Origin: Hyperoodon ampullatus
Taxonomy: Eukaryota; Chordata; Mammalia; Artiodactyla; Ziphiidae
Assembly: GCA_949752795.1 (NCBI GenBank)
Contig: CATKHW010000008.1
Span: 3,038,001 to 3,102,000 of the forward strand
Direction: 5' to 3'
DNA length: 64,000 nt
Shown here: in pieces, positions 26,394-36,900 of the stretch
How positions within the stretch are numbered: the first letter of the stretch is position 1
Layout: the number at the start of each line of letters is the position of its first letter
Made by a program: the position numbers and the translations under genes
Notes under the pieces: generated by a model
The model's input: the letters and a program-made list of their open reading frames with translations, nothing else
The model's database searches: none
Told to the model about the DNA's origin: nothing

Positions 26394-27139
26394 AATTCTG
26401 CTGCTTTTCATATGCTTTAAACGTGAGTCCAATCTCCCTTTTGAAATCTGTTTCCTGCAATTCTGCCTCTCATTCAGATCCTCTTCGTTGCCTTACCTGA
26501 ATATATTTTTGGACGTTGGTTATCATTTTTATCTTTGCAGGTCTTTGAATTGTCTGCTCCTGAGCACTATTTTGCAACTCGCTTTTTTTGTGAGCTGGCC
26601 GCCAAACCATTGTATTGCTTCCGGCCCTATTCTGGTTCTGGGGAGGCAGGCTGAGCCTTTGGTTAATTTTTCTTCCTAATGGGAAATTAGAGTGACATGT
26701 GCCTGTCAAAACTCCTACAGCTAGTCTCTCATTGGTTCCCCCTCTTCCCGTTTATCCTCTGCACAAATTGCAAACTGTGTGAAACAGGAGGTTAAAGGTG
26801 CTGATTCTGCAAGTGGGGAGATTGTTAGTAATTTGGCTGGAATGGCGAACCCCAGCACCAGGAGATCAAAAATGAGGTGCATTTTAGACCCCTTTCCTGA
26901 TCACACGGTGTACATTCATCTCAGTCTCCCAGGCATGTTTTCGCTGTCAGAAGATTCCCTTGAACCTGCAGATTTGGGACCCATGGAATGGGAATCAGGC
27001 AGTATTTCTTTTAAAGTTCTGCATTTCCTCACCCAGCCTCTTTAACATCTCTTAGTGTGCATAGCTTCCAGCCTTACATATCATCCTGCTGTGGGTCTAC
27101 ATGTGTTCAATCCATGTTACATCATAGCCCTTCAACAAA

Positions 27140-27999
27140 AGTTGTAAGAATTTTTGTCTGTCTCACTGTTTTTCTAAATATTTATAAATTTATTTTTATA
27201 TTGGTTACAGTTGATTTTCAAAGCTCTGTTTTTTGCTGCTGTACATCCACTTGATTCATGTACTGTGAGACAACAATAAATTATTTTTCAGATGCTTACC
27301 ATTCATATGTATTATTTTACAGTGACTTGAGTGGATTGAGTGTAGTTCTTTGAGGGACCGTGTAGGCCTTGTCAGTTATTCAATTTGGTACTTTGAATGG
27401 TATCTTTGCTAATTTCAACCTCCTGGATAATACCTCACCCTTCCTCACCTTTCCCATTTAGCAGCCTTATGTCTATTTTCTGCATATTTGACTATGTTTC
27501 TGTTTTGTAATTTATTTCATGTGTAGCCATTTTTGATTCCACCTTTAAGTGACATCTTATGATATGTGACTTTTTCTTTCTGACATACGTCACTTAGAAT
27601 GATCGTATGTAACTCCTCCAGAGTTGTTACAACTGGCCTTATTTCATTGATTTCTGGATGAGTAATATTCCACTCTACATAAGTAAACCATCTACATAAG
27701 CAGCCCTAAATTTTGGGGTGGCTCTATCTTATTGATTTTCAGTTTTCCCAAGGTATATTCCCTAGACTGGAAGTGCCCTTGGCTCTGTAGCTCTGTTGTT
27801 TCCTTGTTTTAGGGAACACAGTTCACTCCTCCAGAGAGGCAGTTGGCAATTTACATCCTGTCCATCAGCATAACTAGGCTCCCTGTTCTCCAGGGCCTAT
27901 CTTGCCTTTCTGGTTTTTACACATTTTGCGGATGGCCCTTTTGACCGGTGGGAAGTGATACTTCATTGTAGTGCAGATTTGCATTGCCCGCTTGCTTGC
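27140..27999 (-). mobile_element. Antisense L1 3' end of units 2-3
   Basis: A T-rich start (TTTTTCTAAATATTTATAAA) leads into 3'UTR-like sequence and the ORF2 tail up to the next palindrome. An internal deletion of ~45 bp near 27690 removes the part otherwise reading TCCTGGGATATTTAAGG. The copy diverges strongly from the others. Confidence 0.6.
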
Positions 28000-29414
28000 T
28001 TGGCCAAAAAGCACGTATGCGTTTTCTACTGAATATATTCAGGAGAAAATGCATACGCCCTTTTTGGCCAAGTGCATCATTGTCGAAGTTGTGCCCCTAT
28101 TCCTGTGCTTTAAATGCAATTCCAATGTACCTCTTGAAATCTGTTTCCTGCTATTCTGGCTCGCTTTCAAGTCTGCCTCGTTGCCTTCCCTCAACAGATT
28201 TTTGGACGATTGTTGTCCTTTACTACTCTGCCAGTTTGTGCATTGCTGTGCCCCTGAGCTCCATTTTTCATCTCGTTTTTTGTGAGCTTACCGCAAGTCC
28301 AAAATTTTGGTTCAGGACCCATACTGGTTCCCGGCGGGTGTCTGAGACTTTGGTTAATTCTTCTTCCTGCCGGGAAATTAGAATGACACGCGCCCGTCCA
28401 AATGCCTAACAGCTACACTCTCATTGGTTCTCCCTCTTCCCTTCCATCCTCTGCCAAACTGCCAACCTGTGAGAACAAGGAGGTTAAAGGGGTTGTCTCT
28501 CCAAGTTGGGAGATTGGTAGTAAATCTGTTGGAAAGTCAAACCAGAGCACCAGGAGAGCGACTATTAGTTGAGTTTTAGAAACCTTTCATATTCACAGTG
28601 TGTCCATTCTCTAGATTTCCCGTACATGTCATAGCTGTAGTAATATTCCCTTCAACCTGGAGAGTTGGGACCCTTGGAATGTGTGCCACACATTATTGCT
28701 TTAAAGGGTCTGCATTTGCTCACCAAATCTCACCAGTCCTCTCAGTCCCAAGTGTCCAGCCTTATGCCACATCCAGCTGTCATTGTAGATAGGGTCATTC
28801 CAGGTTTCATCAGAGCCCCTGAAGGAATTGTAAAGAATTTCCCTGTTTTTTTCTTTTGTTTTTGAAATTCCTTTTTATAGTGGGTTTGAGCTGATTCTCA
28901 GTGCCATGATTATGGCAGTCAAGACACACTTCATTCCCTTACGGAGACATATCAATACATAGGTTTTAAGTTTCTTACTAGTCAGATATATACTTCTGCG
29001 GGAAATATGTGGTTTTGAGTCCCTTTCACTGAGGAAAGTGTAGGTCTTTTCTATTCCATAGTTGGTTTTTGGAACGGTACCTGTACTAATATCAAACTCT
29101 GGTTTTATGCATCACCCCACCTCTCCTTCCCCCTTAAGCAGGCACAAGAGTGTTTTCTAAATGTGAGGCTCTGTTCTCTTTCCTAACTCAGTTCATGTGT
29201 AGCCATGTTTAGAGGACCTTCATAAGTGATATCTTATGATAAATTTCTTTTTGTCTGTGACTTATTTCACTTAGAATCATCGTACCTGAATCCACTCATT
29301 TTGCTGCTACTGGCCTTATGACATTGATTTCATTGCTGACAGATATTACATCTTACGTAAGTAACACAATTTCTTGAACCATTTTTGTCTTTCCTGGGAT
29401 ATTTAAGGTGTACC
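27697..29414 (+). repeat. Large satellite unit 3
   Basis: This resembles unit 4 and the second-block units, with scattered substitutions, after the deleted left edge inherited from the unit 2/3 boundary. It contains the palindrome at 28000-28071 and a full antisense L1 segment in its right half. Confidence 0.9.
28000..28071. repeat. 72-bp palindrome, unit 3
   Basis: Both ends are TTGGCCAA-type. The left arm has GCACGTATGCG and CTACTG, where the right arm implies GGGCGTATGC and CTCCTG. A few mismatches are therefore present, but the hairpin is otherwise intact. Confidence 0.88.
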
Positions 29415-29738
29415 CAAGTTGAGGTTCTTGTATGCAGTGCAGCCCTAAATTTTGCGGTGGCTCAGTCTTATTGATTTTCAGTTTTCCCAAGGTATACACC
29501 CTAGACTGGTAGTGCCCTTGGCTCTGTAGCTCTGTTGTTTCCTTGTTTTAGGGAACACAGTGCACTCCTCCAGAGAGGCAGTTGGCAATTTACATCCTTT
29601 CCGTCAGCATAACTAGGCTCCCTGTTCTACAGGGCCTATCTTGCCTTTCTGGATTTTACACATTTTGCGGATGTCCGTTTTGACCACTGGGAAATGATAC
29701 TTCTTTGTAGTGCAGATTTGCATTGCCCGCTTGCTTGC
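28844..29738 (-). mobile_element. Antisense L1 3' end, units 3-4
   Basis: It runs from the T-rich tract (GTTTTTTTCTTTTG) to the palindrome. The stretch GTGACTTATTTCACTTAG near 29268 matches the antisense L1 3'UTR motif (sense CTAAGTGAAATAAGTCA). No open ORF2 remains. Confidence 0.65.
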
Positions 29739-29810
29739 TTGGCCAAAAAGGGCGTATGCATTTTCTCCTGAATATATACAGGAGAAAACGCATACGCCCT
29801 TTTTGGCCAA
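29739..29810. repeat. 72-bp palindrome, unit 4 (2 mismatches in 36 pairs)
   Basis: The arms run from TTGGCCAAAAAGGGCGTATG at the left to CATACGCCCTTTTTGGCCAA at the right, with a central CTCCTGAATATATACAGGAG. By eye only two of 36 base pairs fail, so this is the best first-block example. Lone strands would fold into a stem without a loop. Confidence 0.92.
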
Positions 29811-30583
29811 GTGCATCATTGTCGAAGTTGTGCCCCTATTCCTGTGCTTTAAAGGCGATTCCAATGTACCTCTTGAAATCTGTTTCCTGCTATTCTGGCT
29901 CGCTTTCAAGTCTGCCTCGTTGCCTTCCCTCAACAGATTTTCGGACGATTGTTGTCCTTTATTACTCTGCAAGTTTGTGAATTGCTGTGCCCCTGAGCTC
30001 CATTTTTCAACTCGTTTTTTGTGAGCTGACCGCAAGTCCAAAATTTTGGTTCAGGACCTATACTGGTTCCCGGCTCGTGGCTGAGACTTTGGTTAATTAT
30101 TCTTCCTGCCGGGAAATTAGAGTGACATGTTCCCGTCCAAATGCCTAACAGCTACTCTCTCATTGGTTTTCCCTCTTCCCTTTCATCCTCTGCCAATTTG
30201 GCAACTTCTGCGATACAGAATGTTAAAGGGGCTGTCTCTCCAAGTTGGGAGATTGATAGTAAAGCAGTTGGAAATTCAATCAGGAGCACCAGGAGAGGGA
30301 CTATTAGTTGAGTTTTAGAAACCTTTCATATTCACAGTGTGTCCATTCTCTAGGTTTCCCGTACATGTTATAGCTGTAGTAATATTCCCTTCAACCTGGA
30401 GAGTTGGTTCCCTTGGAATGTGTGCCACACGTTATTGCTTTAAATGGTATGCATTTCCTCACCGAATCTCACCAATCCTCTCAGTCCCAAGTGTCCAGCC
30501 TTATGCCACATCCAGCTGTCATTGTAGATAGGGTCATTCCAGGTTTCATCAGATCCCCTGAAGGAATTGTAAAGAATTTCCCA

Positions 30584-30977
30584 GTTTTTTTTTTGTTTTG
30601 TATTTAAAATTCCTTTTTATAGTGGGTTTGAGCTGATTCTCACTGACATGTTTATGGCAGTCAAGACACAATTCATTCCCTTATGGAGACATATCAATAC
30701 ATAGGTTTTAAGATTCTTACTACTCTGATATATTCCTCTGTGGGGAATATGGGTGTTTAGTCCCTTTCACCGAGGAAGGAGTAGGTCTTGTCTATTCTGT
30801 ATTTGGATTATGGAATGGTACCTGTGCTAATATCAAACTCTGGTTTTGTACATCTCCCCACCTCTCTTTCCCCTTAGCAGGCATAAGTATGTTTTCTAAA
30901 TGTGACACACTGTTCTCTTTCCTAATTCAGTTCATATGTAGCCATGTTTACATTTCCTTCATAAGTGATATCTTATG
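30584..30977 (-). mobile_element. Antisense L1 3'UTR remnant, cut at junction 2
   Basis: Only the poly(A)-side part of the L1 segment remains, from the T-rich tract to GATATCTTATG. The ORF2-side part is lost at the satellite junction and resumes, after a gap of ~170 bp in phase, at 50844. Confidence 0.65.
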
Positions 30978-30984
30978 TCAGAAT
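30970..30984. other. Junction 2: ~1737-bp satellite to 24/25-bp satellite
   Basis: Large-unit sequence ends at GATATCTTATG, where other units continue ATAAGTTTC. Satellite begins TCAGAATGCTCCATGG. The usual satellite context is GCATGTCATCAGAATG, so ATG is shared by both sides, which is a short microhomology at the breakpoint. Confidence 0.9.
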
Positions 30985-33669
30985 GCTCCATGGCTCTTGT
31001 CATCATAATGCTCTATGATGCTCGTAATCACAATTATCCATTGTCTTCTCATCACAATGCTCCACAGTCTTGCCATCATATTGCTCCATGCCCTGATCAT
31101 CAGAATGCTCCTTTACCTTTGTCATCACAATCGTCCATGACACGTGTCATCACAATGCTCCATGTCATTGGCATCACAATGGAACATGACATATGTCATC
31201 ACAATGCTCCCTGACACCTCTCTTCACTATAATCCATGACGTTGTCATCACAATGTTCCATGCTCTTGTCATCACAATGCACCATGCCCAATGTCATCAC
31301 AATAATCCATGGAACTTGTCAGACCAATGCTCCATGCCCCTGTCATCACAATGCTCCATGCACTTGACATCACAATGCTCCATGACACTTGTCATCACAA
31401 TGCTCCATGACACCATTCATCACAATGCTTCATGATCTTTGTCATCACAATGGTCAATGCCCTCGTCATCACAATGCTCTGTGACCTGTGTCACCAAAAT
31501 GCACCATGAAATTTTCATCACAATGCTCCATGCTTTTCTCAGCACAATACTCAATGACACTTGTCATCATAATGCTCCATGCGCTTGTCAGCAAAATGCT
31601 CCACCAGCTTGTCATCACAATGCTCCATGCACTTCTCATCAATATGCTCTGTCACCACTGATATCACAATGTTCCATCAGTAGTCATCACAATACGGCCT
31701 CACCCTTGTCATCACAAGGTGCCACGACCGCTGTCATCACAATACTACATGCCCTTATCATCACAGTGCTCCATGACCCCTGACATCACAATTCTCCATA
31801 ACCCATGTCATGGAAATGCTCCATGACCTCTTACGTCACAATGCACCATGACCCCTTACTTCACCATGCTCCATAACCCATGTCATCAAAATGCTCCATG
31901 ACCTTTGTCATCACAAATCTCCATGACGCTTGTCATCACAATGCTCGATGCCCTTCTCATAACAATGCTCCATGCCCTTGTCATTACAGTCCTCCATGAA
32001 CCCTGACCACTGTGTCCTGGGCCCTTCTCATCTCAATGCGCCAGGCCCACTCTCATCACATTAATCCATGAAACATTTCATACCAATGCCCCGTGGCATT
32101 GTCATCACAATGCTCCATTGCACCTGTCATAACAATGCTCCATGACCACTGTCATCACAATGCACCGTGCCCATCACCGTAATATTTCATGCTATTGTCA
32201 TCAAAATGAAATCAAAATGCTCAATGACCTCTGTCATCAAAATGCTCCAAACCTTTCTGATCACAGTGTTCCAAAACACTTGTCATCACAATGCCCCATG
32301 AGGCTGGTCATCACAATTATCCATGGTCTTCTCATCACAATGCTCCATGATCTTTGTCATCACAATGCTCAATACACATATCATCCCAATGCTCCCTGAC
32401 AGTTGTCATCAGTATGCTCCTTGAACCCTGTCATGACAAGGCTCCATGCATTTTTCATCACAATGATCCATTCCCTTTTCATCACAATGCTCCAAGACCC
32501 CTGTAATCACAATGCACCATGTCCTTGTCATCACAAAGCTCCATGACTCATGTCATCAGAATGCTCCATTGCTTCTCATCACAATGCTCCATGCCCTTGT
32601 CATCACAATTCTTCCAAACCCCTGTAATCACAATGCTCCATGCACATTTTCATCAAAATGCTCCATGACCCTTTTCATCAAAATGCTACATTACCCCTGA
32701 CATCACAATATTCCATAACCCCTGTAATCAAAATGTTCCATGACAGTTCATCAGTTTGCTCCATGCCCCTGTCATCACAATGCTCCCTGCCCTTCTCATC
32801 ACAATGCAACACGACCTTGTCATCCAAATGCTCCATGACTTTTGTGATCACAAAACTCCATGACACTTGGCATCACAATGCTCCATGCCATTTCATCACA
32901 ATGCTCCATGAAACCTCCCATCACATTGCTCCATGCCCTTATCACCACAATGCTCCATGACGCTTGTCATCACAATGCTCGATACACTTCTCATAATAAT
33001 GCTCCATGACCTTGTCATTACAATCCTCTATGACACATGTATCACAGTGTTCCGTGCCCTAGTCATCACAATGATCCATGCCGAATCTCATCACAATAAT
33101 CCATGAAATTTTCAGACTAATGTTCCATGCCCTTGTCATCACAGTGCTCCATTACACCTGTCATAACAATGCTCCATGAACCCTGCCATCACAATGTTCC
33201 ACGGCCTTGTCATCCAAGGCTCCATGACCCCTGTCATCACAGTGATCTAAGACCCCTGTAATCACAATTTTCCATGCCCTTGTCATCACAAAGATTCATG
33301 ACACATGTCATCAGAATGCTCCGAGGCCTTCTCATCACAATGCTCCCTGCCCTTCTCAACACAATGCACAACGACCTTGTCATCAAAATGCTTCATGACC
33401 TCTGTCATCACAATGCACCACGCCCTTTTCATCAAAATGCCGCATGACCTTTGTCATCACAAAGCTCCGTTACCCCTGTCATAACAATGATCCATGACCC
33501 CTGCCATCACAAGTTTCCACGGCCTTGTCATCACAAGCCTCCATGACCCTTGTCATCACAGTGCTCCAAGACCCCTGTAATCACAATGCTCCATGCCCTT
33601 GTCATCACAAAGCTCCATGACGCATGTCATCTGAATGCTCCTTGGCCTTATCATCACAATGCTCCATGC

Positions 33670-33914
33670 CCTTGTCATCACAATGCTCCAAGACCCCTGT
33701 AATCACAATGCTCCATGCAATTGTCATCACAAAGCTCCTTGACGCATGTCATCAGAATGCTCTATGGCCTTCTCATCACAATGTTCCATGCCCTTGTCAT
33801 CACAATGCTCCAAGTCCCCTGTATTCACAATGCTCCATGCCCTTGTCATCACAAAGATCCATGATGCATGTCATCAGAATGCTCCTTGGCCTTCTCATCA
33901 CAATGCTCCATTCC
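33670..33914 (+). repeat. Duplicated ~245-bp segment, copy 1
   Basis: The rare ordered variants CTCCATGCAATTG, GCTCCTTGACGC, GCTCTATGGCC, AAGTCCCCTGTATTC and AAAGATCCATGATGC recur at 44046-44290, 10376 bp away. Only a few differences are visible, including one missing base in the second copy. Confidence 0.85.
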
Positions 33915-36900
33915 ATTGTCATCACAATGCTGCATAAACCCTCTCATCACATTGTTCCATGCACTTGTCATCCCAAATCTCCAGGACGCTTGTAATCACA
34001 ATGCTCGATGCCCTTCACATCACAATGCTCCATGCATTTGTCATTACAATCCTGCATGATCTATATATCACAGTGTTCCGTGCCCTTGTCATCACAATGC
34101 TCCCTGCCCACTCTCATCAAAATAATAAATGAAAATTTTCAGACCAATGCCCCATGCACTTGTCATCACAATGCTCCATTACCCCTGTCATAACAATGCT
34201 CCATGACCCCTGCCATCACAATGTTCCACGGCCTTGTCATCCAAGGCTCCATGACCCTTGTCATCACAGTGATCCAAGACCCCTGTAATCACAATTTTCC
34301 ATGCCCTTGTCGTCACAAAGATTCATGACACTTGTCATCAGAATGCTCCGAGGCCTTCTCATCACAATGCTCCATGCCCTTGTCATCACAATGTTCCATA
34401 ACCCCTGTTATCAAAATGTTCCATGACACTTTTCATCAATTTGCACCAAGACCCTGTCATCACAATGCTCCCTGCCCTTCTCATCACAATGCACAACGAC
34501 CTTGTCATCAAATTGCTTCATGACCTCTGTCATCACAATGCACCACGCCCTTGCCATCAAAATGCCGCATGACCTTTGTCATCACAAAGCTCCGTTACCC
34601 CTGTCATAACAATGATCCATGACCCCTGCCAGCACAAGTTTCAACGGCCTTGTCATCACAAGCCTCCATGACCCTTGACATCACAGTGCTCCAAGACCCC
34701 TGTAATCACAATGCTCCATGCCCTTGTCATCACAAAGCTCCATGACGCATGTCATCTGAATGCTCCTTGGCCTTCTCATCACAATGCTCCATGCCCTTGT
34801 CATCACAATGCTCCAACACCCCTGTAATCACAATGCTCCATGCCCTTGTCATCACAATGGTCCAACAGCACTGTAATCACAATGCTCCATGACCCTTTTT
34901 ATCTCAATGCTCCATGAACCCTGTCATCAAATTTCACCGTGTCCATCACCATAATATTTCATGCTATTGTCATCACAATGAAATCAAATTGCTCAATGAC
35001 CTCTGTCATCACAATGCACCAAACCCTTCTGATCACAATGTTCCATAACACTTGTCATCACAATGCCCCATGAGGCTGGTCATCACAATTATCCATGTAC
35101 TTCTCATCAAAATGCTCCATGATCTTTGTCATCACAATGCTCAATACACATATCATCACAATGCTCCCTGACACTTCTCATCAGTATGCTCCTTGAACCC
35201 TGTCATGACAAGGCTCCATGCATTTTTCATCACAATGATCCATTCCATTTTCATCACAATGCTCCAAGACCCCTGCAATCACAATGCTCCATGTACTTGT
35301 CATCACAAAGCTCCATGATGCATGTCATCAGAATGCTCCATTGCCTTCTCATCACAATACTCGATGCCCTTGTCATCACAATGCTTCAAAACCCCTGTAA
35401 TCACAATGCTCCAGGCACCTTTTCATCACAATGCTCCATGACCCTTTTCATCAAAATGCTCCATAACCCCTGACATCACAATGTTCCATAACCCCTGTTA
35501 TCAAAATGTTCCATGACACTTTTCATCAATTTGCTCCATGACCCTGTCATCACAATGCTCCCTGCCCTTCTCATCACAATGCACCACGACCTTGTCATCA
35601 AAATGCTCCATGACCTGTGTCATCACAAAGCTCCATGACCCTTGGCATCACCATGCTCCATGCCATTTCATCACAATGCTACATGAAACCTCTCATCACA
35701 TTGCTGCATGCTGTTGTCAGCAGTATGCTCTATGACGCATGTCATCACAATGCTCGATACGCTTCTCATCACAATGTTCCATGCTCTTGTCATTACAATT
35801 CTCAATGACACATGTATCACAGTGTTCCGTGCCCTAGTCATAACAATGCTCCATGCCGAATCTCATCACAATAATCCATGAAATTTTCAGACCAATGTTC
35901 CATGCCCTTGTCATCACAATGCTCCATTACGCCTGTCATAACAATGCTCCATGACCCTTGCCATCACAAGTTTCCACGGCCTTGTCATCCAAGGCTCCAT
36001 GACCCTTGTAATCACAATTCTCCAAGACCCCTCTAATCACAATGCTCCATGCCCTTTTCGTCACAAATATCCATGACGCATGTCATCAGAATGCTCCATG
36101 GCCTTCGAATCACAATGCTCCATGCCCTTGTCATCACAATGCTCCAAGACCCCTGTAATCACAATGCTCCATACAACTTTTCATCTTAATGCTCCATGAA
36201 CACTGTCATCACAATGCACCATGCCTATCATCATAATGCTTCATGCTATTGTTATCACAATGAAATCAAAATGCTCCATTACCTCTGTCATCACAATGTT
36301 CTAATCCCTTGAGAGCACAATGTTCCATAACACTTGTCATCACAATGCCCCTTGACGCTGGTAATCAAAATTATCCATGGTCTTCTCATCACAATGCTCC
36401 ATGACCCTTGTCATCACAATGCTACATGACCACAGTCATCAAAATGATCCATGCCACTTGTCATCAGAATGTTCCCTGTGTTTGTCATCCCAATGCTCCA
36501 TGACCCCTGTAATCACTATGCTCCTTGACACTTGTCGTCTCAGAGCTATATGACACTTGTCATCACAATTCTCCATGCCTTTGACAGCAAAATGCTACAT
36601 GACTTTGTCATCACAATGCTCCATGCACTTGTCATCACAATTCTCCATTACCAGTGTCATCACAATCCTGCGCGAACCTTGGGATCACATTGTTTCATGC
36701 CCTTGTCATCACAATGTTCCATGATACTTGAAATCAAAATGATCCATGGCCTGTGTCATCACAGTGCTCCAAACACTTGTCATCACAATGTTCCATAACA
36801 ATTGTCATCACAACGCTCCATGATGCCTGTCATCACAATACTCGATGCCCTTGTCATCACAATGCTCCAACAGCCCTGTAATCACAATGCTCCATGCCCC

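Larger units (their letters stand above)
25741..27696 (+). repeat. Large satellite unit 2 (divergent, carries a SINE)
   Basis: This is the most diverged copy in the window. The palindrome is degraded, a SINE is inserted just after it, the unrecognised part has many substitutions, and about 45 bp including the CAAGTTGAGG motif is missing at its right end (near 27690). It seems to have escaped homogenisation with its neighbours. Confidence 0.85.
24223..30977 (+). repeat. ~1737-bp tandem satellite, block 1 (four units, two truncated)
   Basis: The sequence repeats with palindrome-to-palindrome spacings of 1738, 1936 and 1739 bp. The 1936 spacing becomes 1694 after subtracting the SINE and its duplicated target site. 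The block holds a more divergent set of units than the block beginning at 50844. It is bounded on both sides by the short-unit satellite. No gene is present; open frames of 60-140 codons on either strand are incidental. Confidence 0.95.
29415..30977 (+). repeat. Large satellite unit 4 (3'-truncated)
   Basis: This unit contains a good palindrome and the full middle part, but stops at GATATCTTATG where the short-unit satellite starts. The remainder of its phase up to GTACCCAAG, ~170 bp, is absent from both sides of the inserted block. Confidence 0.9.

Noticed and set aside
26137..26460. Phe- and Lys-rich frames over the SINE
   Set aside because: They are translations of the SINE body and its oligo(A) tail.
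29739..29810. Palindrome as a transcription terminator or a structural RNA gene
   Set aside because: It recurs once per satellite unit, lies inside L1-derived sequence, and has transposon-like ends. Nothing points to an RNA gene.
29613..30041. 142-codon minus-strand frame
   Set aside because: It lies over the L1 remnant, the palindrome and satellite sequence, is broken in most other units, and shows no reverse transcriptase motif.
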